From assembly GCF_014898055.3 (NCBI RefSeq), contig NW_023601212.1, forward strand, positions 43,822,329 to 43,886,328: a stretch of DNA of 64,000 nt. The letters are read 5' to 3'. Positions 23,376 through 34,708 of the stretch are shown here, one piece after another; position 1 is the stretch's first letter; every line of letters begins with the position of its first letter. The position numbers were made by a program, and so were the translations under genes. Source of the stretch: Talpa occidentalis. Taxonomy: Eukaryota > Chordata > Mammalia > Eulipotyphla > Talpidae. Below the pieces are notes generated by a model. The model searched no databases. It was not told the origin of the DNA and saw only the letters and a program-made list of their open reading frames with translations.

Positions 23376-24401
23376 ATGCCGGCCAGTCCCAGCAACACAG
23401 TGTCCCAATGCATACGACAAATTAGAAAACAGACAGTAGGGAGTAGAAGAACCACATGCAACCTAAGAACTCCTCAGGAAAAAAGCACACCACAAAAAGA
23501 AAACCACCCCCCAGGTTACAACGACAGTAAATTGGAAGAACTTCTGGGCCTTCCAGAAAGAGAATTTAAAATTGCCATGATTAAAAAAGTGACAGAAGTC
23601 ATAAAGGAAAACAATGATATGAGAAAAATAATCAACGATCAGAAGAATGAAATTGAGTCCCTAAAGAGGGAAGCAAAAGAAACGCAGGAGATCAAAAAAT
23701 TAATGGAGGAACTAATTACCTCTGGGAAAAGCAATGAAAGCAGAACAGATGAAATGGAAGAATGAATAAGTACTCTTGAAGACACAGAAATAAAAAGAAC
23801 CAAAACATAAAAGGAAAGAGAAGTACGAAGGAAAAAGAATGAAGAAAGACTTCGGGAACTATCTGACTCCATGAGGAAAGGAAATATAAGAGTTATAGGA
23901 ATTCCAGAAGGAGAGGAGAGAGATGTAGGAACAGAGAAAATATTCAAAGAGATAATTGAAGAGAACTTCCCAAATGTGAATAAGGAGCTGAAAATTGATA
24001 TACAAGAAGCAAGAAGAACACCAAACTTCCACGATGAAAGGAAAAATACAGCAAGACACATAATAGTAAAGCTCCCAAGAATCCAGGACAAGGAAAAAAT
24101 AATGAAGCTGACAAGAGGGAAGAAACAGATAACATTCAAAGGAAAACCAATCAGGCTGACATCAGACTTCTCTGAAGAAACACTACGGGCAAGGTGAGAG
24201 TGGAGGGACATAGTCAAAAGACTCCAAGAAAACAGATGCCAACCAAGAATACTCTATCCCGCAAAGCTCTCCTTCCTCTATGAAGAAAGAATAAGGACCT
24301 TCCCAGACAAACAGAAACTATGGAATTTCATTACGACTAAACTCCCATTCCAAAAAATACTACAAGGAATCCTAAAGCCAGAACCTCAGAGAGATGAATA
24401 A
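23376..24401 (+). pseudogene. LINE-1 ORF1 (copy C), three nonsense codons
   Basis: ORF1p is an RNA-binding trimeric nucleic-acid chaperone. The order is N-terminal region, coiled coil (about 23,590-23,870, rich in E, K and L heptads), RRM (RVIGIPEGEE at about 23,890), then the C-terminal domain. One frame runs throughout but is broken by TGA near 23,763, TAA near 23,808 and TGA near 24,195; copy D has sense codons at all three sites. A base insertion near the end extends the frame past the usual stop. Confidence 0.92.
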
Positions 24402-25297
24402 CAAGGAAGGAAGGCCAAAAAAAAGTTATTAAAAGAATAAATAAATAAAATCAAAGGAAAGACAAACACAATGGCAAATACAGATGCTAACATATCAGTA
24501 TTAACTCTAAATTTAAATGGACTAAATTCTTCAATAAAAAGACACAGAGTTGCAGGCTGGTTTAAGAAACAAAACCCAACCTTTTGCTGTCTCCAGGAAA
24601 CACATTTAGCTACAAAAGATAAAAATAGACTCAAAGTTAAAGGATGGAAAACAATCCTACAAGCAAATGGACCAAAAAAGAAAGCAGGAACAGCTATACT
24701 TATATCAGATAAAACAGACTTCAAACTCAAAAAAATAAAAAGAGACCCCAATGGTCACTACATTATGATCAAGGGGACAATACTTCAAGAAGAAATAACA
24801 CTCATTAACATATACTCACCAAATGAAGGAGCACCAAAATATATCAGACAACTGTTGTCCTCTCTGAAAACAGACATCAGAGAAAACACATATGTAGAGG
24901 GAGACTTCAACACACTACTATCAACAATGGATAGATCAACAAGACAAAAAATAAGTAAAGAAACTAAAGCTCTAAATAAGGACCTAGAGCATTTGGGTTT
25001 AACAGACATCTACAGAGCTCTAAACCCCCAAAAAACGGAGTACACATTTTTCTCAAGCGCACAATGATTATTCTCCGGAATCAATCACATACTGGGGCAC
25101 AAGATAAACATCAACAGATACACCAAGATTGAAATCATACCAACCATCTTTTCTGACCATGAAGGCATCAAACTAGAAATAAACCATAAAAAGAAGGCAA
25201 GGAACTTTCCTACCTCATGGAGATTAAAAACCACACTACTGGAAGACCACTGGACCACTAAGGAGATCAAAAAAGAAATTAAAAAATTCTTTGAATT

Positions 25298-25600
25298 GGG
25301 GCCTCCCCAGTGGCGCAGCGGTTGAGCACTGGGTTGCGAAGCTGCCCGCAGCCTCTGCAGCACCGGTTCGATCCCCAGCTGTTCCCCGGCCACCTGAGGA
25401 GGGTCCCACATGGCGCCCAGACCTCTCCTGCCGCCCGCTGCTCCCCTCAGCAGTGTACTTCAGTCCTTCTGCCTGCTCTGCTCCCTGCTCTGGCTCTGGT
25501 GAATTCTCTCACCCTCCCGTGCTTCTGACTGTACCCAGTGCTTGTATAAATAAATAAAATAAAATAAGTAAATAAATCTAAAAAAAATAAAAAAAAAAAA
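25298..25600 (+). mobile_element. tRNA-derived SINE inside L1 ORF2
   Basis: Complete copy: A box TGGCGCAGCGG, B box GGTTCGATCCC, body, and AT-rich/poly(A) tail. TCTTTGAATT at 25,288-25,297 and 25,601-25,610 is the target duplication. Confidence 0.95.
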
Positions 25601-25710
25601 TCTTTGAATTGAATGACAAAGAGGACACCAATATCCTAAATGTATGGGATGCAGCAAAAGCAGTAGTAAGAGGAAAATATATAGCAATAGAAGCTCACAT
25701 CAAGAAACAA

Positions 25711-25955
25711 AAAAGATGTGGTACATATATACCATGGAATATTAATCAGCATTCAAAAAAGATAAACACATGCAATTTGCAGCAACATGGATGGCGCTGG
25801 AAGGGATCATGCTCAGCGAAATAAGCCAAAAAGAAAAAGAAAAATACCGGATGGTCTCACTCATAGCAGGAATCTAGAAAACTTAAATAAGGGACCAGAA
25901 AAATGAATAACTATAAGAAAGCGAAAATCAAAATCAACAAAAAACTATGAATTCT
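25711..25955 (+). repeat. L1 3'-end segment embedded between EN and RT
   Basis: Matches 28,185-28,425 of the same element (ORF2 C-terminus and start of the 3' UTR). It replaces ORF2 sequence that is present at 45,165-45,430 in copy B. It has no poly(A) at its right end and no target duplication. Confidence 0.9.
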
Positions 25956-28545
25956 ACCAAACATTCAGAGACAAATTAGTGCCTATCCTCCACAAACTCT
26001 TCCCAAAAATTGAGAAGGAAGGGACAATACCAAACACATTCTATGAAGCCAACATTACACTAATACCAAAACCGAACAAGGACAACACAAAAAAGGAAAA
26101 CTACAGGCCAATCTCCCTAATGAACACTGATGCAAAAATCCTCAATAAAATTTTAGCTATCAGAATCCAACAATGTATCCATAAGATAATTCACCACGAC
26201 CAAGTAGGATTCATTCCAGGGACACAAGGATGGTTCAACATCCGAAAATCAATCAACATTATCCAACACATCAACAAAAATAAATATAAAAACCATATGA
26301 TAATATCAATAGATGCTGAGAAAGCTTTCGACAAAGTGCAACACCCATTCATGATAAAAGCCCTTGAAATTCTTGGGATACAAGGAACATACCTCAACAT
26401 CATAAAGGCCATCTATGACAAGCCAACAGCCAGTATCATTCTCAATGTTGAAAAGCTGAAAGCAATTCCATTAAGATCTGGAACAAGACAAGGATGTCCA
26501 CTCTCACCACTGCTTTTCAATATAATACTGGAAGTCCTAGCCAGAGCAATAAGACAAGAGAAAGACAAACAAGGAATCCAAATAGGAAAAGAAGAGGTCA
26601 AACTATCACTATTTGCAGATGATATGATAATATACAAAGAGAACCCCAAAAACTCCACAGAAAAACTAATTCAACTCATCAATCAGTTCAGCAAAGTGGC
26701 AGGATACAAAATCAACACGCAAAAGTCAGTAGCCTTTCCATACACAAACAATAAATCTGAAGAAGAAGAAATAAAAAAAAAACAACATCCCTTTTATTAT
26801 CAAAACAAAAAAAATCAAATATTTGGGAATAAATCTAACAAAAGAGGTAAAGGACCTATACAAAGAAAACTATAAAACACTGTTAAAAGAAATAGAAGAA
26901 GACACAAAGAAATGGAAACACATCCCCTGCTCATGGATTGGAAGAATAAACATTATTAAAATGGCCATCCTACCAAAAGCAATATACAGATTCAATGCTA
27001 TTCCAATCAAAATTTCAATGTCATTCTTCAAAGAAATAGAATAATTATTGATGAAATTCATATGTAATCACAAAAAAAACCGTATAGCCAAAGCTCTCCT
27101 GAAAAAAAAAAAAAAAAGAAGGGAATGGAGGCATCACACACCCAGACTTCAAACTATATTACAAATCTATAATCATCAAAACTGCATGATATTGGAACAA
27201 GAACAGACATACAGACCAATGTAATTGAATAGAAAATCCAGAAATAAACCCACAGATTTATGGTCAACTAATCTTTGACAGAGGAGCAAAGACTATGCAT
27301 TGGAGCAAAGAAAGTTTGTTCAATAAATGGTGCTGGGAAAACTGGGTCGCTACATGCAAAAGAATGAAGCTTGACCACTACCTCACACCATACACAAAAA
27401 TCAACTCAAAATGGATTAAAGAACTAGACAGAAGACCTGAAACCATAAAATACATAGAAGGAAATATAGGCGAAACGCTACGTGATTTGCACATCAAAGA
27501 CATCTTTACAGACACATCACCCAAAGCAGTGATAGTGAAGGCAAAGATAAACAGCTGGGACTGCATCAAATTAAAGAGCTTCTGCACAGCAAAAGAGACA
27601 ATAAGAAAAACAAGGAGAAACCCCACCAACTGGGAGAACATTTTTGCACACAACACTAATGATAAAGGACTGATCACAAAAATCTGCAAAGAGCTGATGA
27701 GACTCAACACAAAGAAAATAATCCTGTTAAAAACTGGGCAGAAGAGCTAAAAAGAAACTTCTCTGAAGAGGAAATGCAAATGGCCAACAGGCATATGAAA
27801 AAATGTTCAACATCACTTGTCATCAGGGAAATGTAAATCAAAACTACCATGAGATACCATCTTACACCAGTGAGAATGGCACATATTAAAAAAAACTAGC
27901 AACAACAAATGTTGGCGAGGGTGTGGAGAAAAAGGAACTCCCCTGCACTGTTGGTGGGAGTGCAAACTGGTCCAACCACTATGGAGATCTATGTGGAGAT
28001 TTCTGGACCTACTAAACATAGAGCTTCCATATGACCCAGCAATTCCACTCCTAGGTATTTACCCAAAGGACACAGAAACATCAATTCCAAAGAACACCTG
28101 CACCCCTATGTTTATAGCAGCACTGTTTACAATAGCTAAGCTTTGGAAACAACCCAAATGCCCAAAAATAGATGACTGGATCAAGAAGATTTGGTCCATA
28201 TATACCATGGAATATTACTCAGCATTCAAAAAAGATAAACACATGCAATTTGCAGCAACATGGATGGTGCTGGAAGGGATCATGCTCAGCGAAATAAGCC
28301 AGAAAGAAAAAGAAAAATACTGGATGGTCTCACTCATAGCAGGAATCTAGAAAACTTAAATAAGGGACCAGGAAATGAATAACTATAAGAAAGTGAAAAT
28401 CAAAATCAACAAAAAACTGTGAACCAGAGACACTTTTTGGGGGTGGGGGACGGGAGGGGAGGGATTGGGGTCAGAATGGGGGGGGTTGCAATTGTATGGG
28501 GAATATAAAAATGAAATTTATTATTTAAAAAAAAGTTTGCATAAT

Positions 28546-28817
28546 AATTTCTGTTTTTTGTTTAATTCATGCAAACTGACTGTGGCAGTGTAGTGTCTGG
28601 GTGAGGCCAGTGCCTGATAACCAGTTCTGGAGGCCTGAACATGATGGATACCAGGAGCAACAACTGTGATGGGCTGTTCTGACGGCTGTTTGCTGTGACA
28701 CTCTGTTTGTAACTGATTATAATGAGGCAGCTGAAGATGAGATGGGGAAATAGGCCCTTCAGGGTGCCATGCCCTGCATTCTCTCAGATCAATGGCCTAT
28801 GATCTGAAAAGTGAAAT
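28546..28817. other. Spacer between L1 copy C and the minus-strand provirus
   Basis: Holds a piece (28,620-28,700) similar to 21,310-21,400, both containing TGTGATGGGCTGTTCTG. Its nature is unknown. Confidence 0.4.
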
Positions 28818-29297
28818 TGTTACAGGGCTGCCCTGATTATAATAATAACCCATATTATAATATGGGTTGCCTGACTGTGCGTCCTCACCTGCGCACTGAA
28901 AAGGGACATATTAATCCTCAACTGCAGGTAAACACAAAGGTTAATAGGTTTATTTACAAGGGAAGGGGAAATGAGGAAATGTACAACTCAGGAGAAAAGA
29001 GGGAGATAAACTCTTAAATGAGTCCTACCCGTTTCTGCCGACCTGGATTCCCAATGGCGCACTGAGAGCTGGCGGTGAGCCAAGAGCCATGAAGCCAAGG
29101 AACCCCCTCCCGAAGGCGCACATGTCCTGTTTTATGCCAAACATGGCTGCTTAACTCCACCCTCAGGTCCCAGCAACCCTCCCTTGGGTGATGATGGGAT
29201 TTGTAGTTCCCAGTGTCTTCATGGCTTTGGTCTGGAGTGGGGTTAGAGTCCACAAAGCCTGAATGGAATTAGTTCAGGACATCCTTTCCCCCTAGCA
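28818..29297 (-). mobile_element. 3' LTR (family X) of deleted minus-strand provirus
   Basis: 480 bp, family X, with a minus-strand AATAAA near 28,953. Immediately inside, at 29,298-29,316 on the minus strand, is a purine-rich AAAAAGTGAATGGGGGAAT stretch that fits a polypurine tract, which supports a 3' LTR. Confidence 0.85.
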
Positions 29298-31221
29298 ATT
29301 CCCCCATTCACTTTTTGCCACCATTTCCATGGTGATGAAGATTAAATACATGGATGCTGGGATACAGACTCAGATGAAAATTTTTCAGGGTTCCAGTGTG
29401 AAAGAAAACCACTCTCTCCAGGTACTGTCCATTGTGGAAAGCAAAAGTCCTCCATTCCTGGAAAAACAGTTCATCAGTCCAATCCAAAAACAAAACAAAA
29501 CAAAACATGTGGAGGCATTAGCCAAAACAAGACAGCAAATACGTAAAATCACAGGAAAAAAATCTTAAAATTGGTTCAACTTATGTAAAAACCAAATTCT
29601 CTCAACCTTGAGCCCAAATTGTTCCCACAGCATAGCAAAAGTTTGCAAACTAAATCTACTTGTAAACCATATTACCTATTTTTGCATAAAATCATAGGGC
29701 AGAATAACTAAACAGCAATTTTAGCTGGCTTTTGGAATACTCCATTTAGGATCAGAGTGAACTCTTGTCACCTGGTCCATGTAGGCTGCAGGAACAAAGT
29801 TGGTCTCATCAGACTCCACCTGGGCTTTCCTCCTCTCGAGGGTACCAGAACTTTTTCATTTGCCAGGTTGTCCAGTCCTGCCAATGGAGGCAAGCTTCCT
29901 CGCCTCCTTTGGAGGTCTCTGGAACACTATGAACAAAGCAACAGGTTCTCATCTTCTTGGTTCAGCTCTGTTTCAACATCCTGGAAGAACTCCACTTAAA
30001 GCCGCACAATGAAACTATGTCCAATTTTTTTTTAGTTTAAGCAGACAAAATCCCTATGGAATTTATGCAAAAAAAGTCTCTGAGATAAGTAGTAAAAAAA
30101 GCTACTACCACTATTTTTATGCTGTGTTGGTATCAAGGGGAGAGAAAATGTGAACATAAGTTAGCTCTGCTGAAAGAGGAAAAAATTCAACATTGCTGCA
30201 GGTCCCAGTCAGTCAAAACAAGAAAATTTTTGTGGATTCAGAATGAAATGCAAAAAAAAAAAAAAATTACCAGTATTATGTAAAACTTAGTAAAAATCAG
30301 GTGAATCTCCAGGTCTATTCAGTCCTTTGTAGGAAATTTTTACTCTCAACAGTTCCCTCAATAGGAATCTGTTGAGGCCTTTTACCCCTATTTTCTGCAG
30401 AAACAATTACTGTCAATAAACAATTGAAGTATACAATATTACAAGGTGACAATCACCACTGACAATTTACATACATATCAGGTCAAGGTGTTTCCCATTT
30501 TCCCAAGTGACAATGCTTCCCTTCTAGTTTACTCTATTAGGTAAGCCAAATAGAACAAATTCATCTAATACCGTTCCCAGGAGGAAAGGGAGAAAATGTG
30601 GAGTGTCTCAGGAGCTCTACTGAGGTTCCACAAAATTTCCTTGCATCAGCCAAATGACAGGCTACCAAATTTGTACTTGAATTTAGATTTCTGGGAAGCT
30701 TTGCCATAAATATCAGAAAAATAACAGAAACAACAATGTTCTATCTCTATGAAGGCACCAGCTTAGTTCAGTAGTACAAGGTTGACAATCAAACCATAAC
30801 CTTTAGTTTTCCTCATAACTGGAGACTTCTTTTTTTTTTTCAATGTCTATGGGCACCACGTGTACCAAATTGTCAACCACTAGAGGCCAAGAAAAGGACA
30901 CAAGGAAAGGACATACAGACATACAACATATAGACACAAAGAGCTCTTCAGTTACCATTTATCACACGTGGAATATCATATACAACTGCAGTTTCACTCA
31001 TAGGCCAAAGTAACAAAAACGAACAGAAAATAAACCTCAAAGTTAGAAAAAAAAAAAAAAAACAAAAAGTTAAAAGGAAATACCAAAATCAAGATTGAAA
31101 GCCTTTCTGTGTAAAAAAACATACTGCCAGCATATGCGTGATTCTAGATGTTATTTCACATCTCCTAAACTTTGAAAGGAAGAAGATTGTTTTGAGCATG
31201 TTAGTCATCTTAAGGTTTCTT
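29298..31221 (-). pseudogene. Provirus interior after integrase, decayed (env region expected)
   Basis: Lies between integrase and the 3' LTR, where env would be. No frame is long or clearly env-like, and the interval is AT-rich with many stops. Assignment is by position only. Confidence 0.45.
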
Positions 31222-31236
31222 CAGAAAAGTGAATCT

Positions 31237-31502
31237 GGGCCTCCCCTGGTGGCACAGCACTTGAGTGCAGGGCTGTGGGGCTGCCCAAAGCCTCTGCAGC
31301 ACCGATTCGATCCCCGGCCACTGGCAAGGGTCCCACATGTCTCACAGACCTCCCCTGCCGCACCCGCTGCTCCCCTCAGCAATATATTTCATCTGTCTGC
31401 CTGTTCTGTTCCCCGCTCTGTCTCTGGTGAATTCTCTCACCCTCCCATGCTTCTGATCGTACCCAGTGCTTGTATAAATAAATAAATCTTTTTTAAAAAA
31501 TC
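31237..31502 (+). mobile_element. tRNA-derived SINE inside the provirus
   Basis: Plus-strand copy with A and B boxes. CAGAAAAGTGAATC at 31,222-31,235 and 31,503-31,516 is the target duplication. Confidence 0.93.
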
Positions 31503-31559
31503 CAGAAAAGTGAATCCTTGGGCATCCTGCAACAATAACTGGAAAAGAAGTCAGTAACA

Positions 31560-32782
31560 TTCAAGTTTTTTTTTTCTTTTTCTTAAATAAATATCTCAAG
31601 TCCTCAATGGGTTCACAAGAGCAGTGGAAAGTTCCTTCTGGTGCTTGCTTAACTCTGGAATGATGTACCCAGAATTTTATGCCTGTAAGTTTCAGAGAAG
31701 TATGAGTGCCCAGCAAAACGTCATGTGGATCAGTGCATTTTTCTGACAGCTGGTTTTGGGCATCCCACTCTGCCATGTCTTGAGTAAAACCTGATCTCCA
31801 GGTCTGAAGGGATGCAATGGTTGATCAGGAGGCACAGAGATCCCCGAGGTTGTAAAGTGGTGAATTACTGCCAGAATCTACTGGATATGTTTCACATATT
31901 GTGTGATCTGGCAATCTTGTGCTAATTCCGGACTGGCTTTCAGAACTGAGGCCTGGAAGGGTCTTCCGAACACAATTTCAAAGGGGCTTAATTGTAGTCC
32001 ACTTCTAGGTGCCACTCTTATCTGGAGGAGGGCAAGGGATAGTACCTGGTCCCAATGAAGGTCTGTTTCTTGGCACAGTTTTGCCAAGGTTTTCTTTAAG
32101 GTGTAGTTCATTTTTTTCCAGAAGACTGTGGTCTCCGTGCACCATGCAATTTCCAGTTAATAAGTAACACATTGCTTACTGCACGAGTAATGTCAGAGAT
32201 GAATGCCAGCCCATAATCACTCTGGGTGGAGTTGGGCAACCCAAAGTGAGGGATTATCTCTTTCAGCAGCTATTTTGCCACCTTGGAAGCTTTCTCCGTC
32301 TTTGTGGGAAATGCTTCCACCCATCCCGAGAACTTGTCCACAAAATCCAGTAGGTATTTGCAACTGCCTGTTTTTCTAAGTATTTGTGTAAAGTCCACCT
32401 GCCAGTCCTCAAAAGGGCACTTGCCTCACTATTGAACCCAAACGGCTTTAGGGTGGGAGTCAGTCTTGGGGTTATTCCTGGCACATAGTTGACAACCCCG
32501 GGTGATCCGTTATGCTATTTTATATAAATATGGGTCCTTCAAATATGGGCGCACTGTTTCTAATAAGGCATCTCTCCCATAGTGAGATCCTTCATGAAGA
32601 TGTTTTAGCACCGGATATACCAGGGCCTCCGGGAGGAGTATCATCCCATGGGAGTTTACTCTCCAAGTGGAGCTGGGGTCAAACTCAATGAATCCCCATG
32701 CACGAGCTCTCTCCTCATCCCGCTCAGAGTATACAGGAGCATACTGAGTCAGGTCCACAAGAGGGATGAGTGCAACCTGGAG
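31560..32782 (-). pseudogene. Gammaretrovirus-like integrase, broken
   Basis: Integrase inserts viral DNA into the host genome. Read from the right: end of RNase H/linker, HHCC zinc motif (HLHEGSH and CQLC, with a stop between them), catalytic core with DW-QVDFT and a second aspartate in SDYG (usually SDNG), then a region near 32,115 where the third catalytic residue should be but an A-run breaks the frame, then SPFEIVFGRPFQ, and the C-terminal domain ending near 31,565. Several stops and shifts make it inactive. It belongs to a class I (gammaretrovirus-like) element. Confidence 0.9.
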
Positions 32783-33106
32783 AAAGGGGAAATGAGGAAA
32801 TGTACAACTCAGGGAGAATATAGGGAGGTAAAGTCTTAAATGCGTCCTATCGGTTCCGCCGACCTGGAATCCCAATGGTACTCTGAGATCTGGCCGCGAG
32901 CCAAGAGCCGTGAAGCCAAGAAGGGGGTCCCTAAGACCCACGTGTTTGGTTTTATATCAAACCTGGCTGCTTAATTCCACCCTTAGGTCCCAGCCACCTT
33001 CCCTTTGGTGATGATGGGATTTGTCTTTCCCAATATCCTGATGGAGAGGGGGTGGAGTCCACAAAGCCTGTATGGAATTAGCTCAGGACTTCCTTTCCCC
33101 CTAACA
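32783..33106 (-). mobile_element. Truncated 5' LTR (family X), fused to integrase
   Basis: U3, TATA region and part of R of family X, in the same minus orientation as the integrase. At 32,783, within R, the sequence jumps straight to pol. Poly(A) signal, U5, primer site, gag, protease and RT are missing. Confidence 0.85.
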
Positions 33107-33498
33107 ATTTGATGAGCACATGTTTTAATATTTGGTAATTAAGCATATGGCTTTGACAAGGAATTAGTAATAAAAAAATAAAGCAGCCCTATTCCACCCC
33201 TTTTGCTGTTTTTGATTTCACCATAACTTACAATTTAATTGTCAGAAATTCTCTCTTAAGAAAATGTAGAATTCCTTCCGTATTTAGCCGTTGGGGATTT
33301 GGGGTTCCAATTTGGTAACTTATGTGACACTTATTAATATAAGAGTGTTAAGTCATAAAGTGCATGCTTTGAATTGTTTCTGTCAGTAGAGACTTCCGCA
33401 TTTAATGGCTGCAGACAGGTGAAAACCAGGAAGAGGGAACGTAAATCGCATATGGGAAAGTATCCACTGTGGCAGGAAAACAGAAAACAAATGGTATC
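33107..33498. other. Intergenic sequence
   Basis: Right flank of the provirus; no feature recognised. Confidence 0.4.
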
Positions 33499-33897
33499 TG
33501 GTGGGGTAACATTAAATAAGGTTAAAATTAAGCCCCTACCCCTTGTCCAGCAGGAAGGCTTGGGAGGCTTGAACACAGAGATAATTGATAAGGCTGCTCT
33601 GGGTACCAAACGGTAAGATGGATCCCTTTGACCAGGAATGTGGAGGTAAGGCCAGGACACATCCTGTGTCAAAGATCAACCCCCCAGGATCAGACACCCC
33701 TGCACTAACCAGGCCAAAACTAACTCCCCAAAGCACAACTGACAAAACAAGTTATAAAAGGGAGCCCCAAATCTTTCTTCACTTGCAGATCTTTCCTGTC
33801 TCCCCAGCTGCTTCTCTTAGCCGTGTATTTAAACAAATGTGCCTTTTCTGTTCTCCAGTCAGCCTCTGGTGAAATTTTTCACCCCTGAACCTCAGGT
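33499..33897 (+). mobile_element. LTR-like unit Y1
   Basis: About 400 bp with TATAAAA at 33,753-33,759, followed by a region with GTATTTAAACAAATG and a CTCTGGTGAAA block. It aligns with Y2 along its length; both share CCAGCAGG and TTGGGAGGCT near the start. TATA position and length fit an LTR. Edges are approximate. Confidence 0.65.
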
Positions 33898-34284
33898 CTG
33901 TCAAGGTATGGTTAAGAATTTGAAAACCAAGCCCCCACTCCTTGCCCAGCAGGCAAGTTTGGGAGGCTGGAATGATAAACGGAGTATGGATGGGACTGCC
34001 ATGAAAACATGGACCTTAAGGTGGTGAGGCCCAGAACTGATGATCCTCTATGCTGATTCAGATCATCAATCAGGACACACCCAAGACTAGTCACCCTAAC
34101 CAGTCAATGGTTCTAAAGTATAGAGACTTGGGACCCAAATTCTGAGCAGTACACCACTCCTGTTTCGCCCTCTGCTTCTTTTAGCAGAGTATTTCAATAA
34201 ATTCACCTGGCCTGTTCCCATCTGTCTCTGGTGAATTCTTTCACCCATGCAACAGGTCCTACCCCTTGATTCTTCCCCACAACA
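33898..34284 (+). mobile_element. LTR-like unit Y2, in tandem with Y1
   Basis: 387 bp, TG...CA, with AATAAA at 34,196-34,201. The 34,160-34,245 interval strongly resembles the body of the window's SINE. It directly follows Y1, as in a tandem duplication or an LTR pair with no interior. Confidence 0.68.
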
Positions 34285-34445
34285 TTATATGTCAATAATC
34301 TTTGTTACATAGAGTGGTGTGATTTCATATAAAAGAAGATGGAATCTAACCTCTTCAACTACACCAATCTTCTATCTACCCAAACCTCTACTCTTTGTTC
34401 TCTGAATTCAGCAAATAAAAATAAAACTTAAAAAAAAAAAAGCAT

Positions 34446-34708
34446 GGGCCTCCCCTGGTGGCGCAGCGGTTGAGTGCTAGGCTGCGAAGCTGCCCGCAGC
34501 CTCTGCAGGGCCGGTTCGATCCCTGGCCACCAGTGAGGGTCCCACATGGCGCCCCAGACCTCTCCTGTCATGACCGCTGCTCCCCTCACCAGTGTATTTC
34601 ATCACTCTGCTTATTCTGTTCTCTGCTCTGGCTCTGGTGAATTCTCTCACCCTCCCACAGTTCTGACTGTACCAAGGGCTTCTATAAATAAATAAATTAA
34701 TTTTAAAA
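34446..34708 (+). mobile_element. tRNA-derived SINE
   Basis: Plus-strand copy: TGGCGCAGCGG A box, GGTTCGATCC B box, AAATAAATAAAT tail. The short AAAAAAAGCA on both sides is the likely target duplication. Confidence 0.92.

Larger units (their letters stand above)
24471..28350 (+). pseudogene. LINE-1 ORF2 (copy C), disrupted
   Basis: ORF2p supplies endonuclease and reverse transcriptase. The endonuclease (24,471-25,066) keeps LNLNG, QETH and GDFNT motifs, then meets a stop; a further SDH endonuclease motif follows in another frame near 25,157. RT (25,979-26,875) has [11 protein letters not shown] and the catalytic FADD. Frames shift near 26,800 and again after 27,040. The C-terminal part ends at 28,350. 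Confidence 0.92.
22131..28529 (+). mobile_element. Full-length-type LINE-1 copy C
   Basis: About 6.4 kb including a nested SINE, flanked by AAAAAGTTTGCATAAT at 22,115-22,130 and 28,530-28,545. Order: 5' UTR (about 1.2 kb, with a start-proximal YY1-like site), ORF1, ORF2 with endonuclease and reverse transcriptase, C-terminal region, 3' UTR with a G-rich run near 28,440-28,490, and an A-rich tail. ORF1 has three in-frame stops. ORF2 has a stop after the endonuclease, a SINE at 25,298, a foreign internal segment at 25,711-25,955 and later frameshifts. It cannot move itself. Confidence 0.96.

Noticed and set aside
23639..24217. 192-codon antisense ORF inside L1 ORF1, same length in copy D (62,575-63,153)
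   Set aside because: The sense strand is T-poor, so the opposite strand rarely forms stops. Equal length reflects homology.
25310..25390. tRNA-like segments with A and B boxes
   Set aside because: These are SINE heads with attached body and tail, not tRNA genes.
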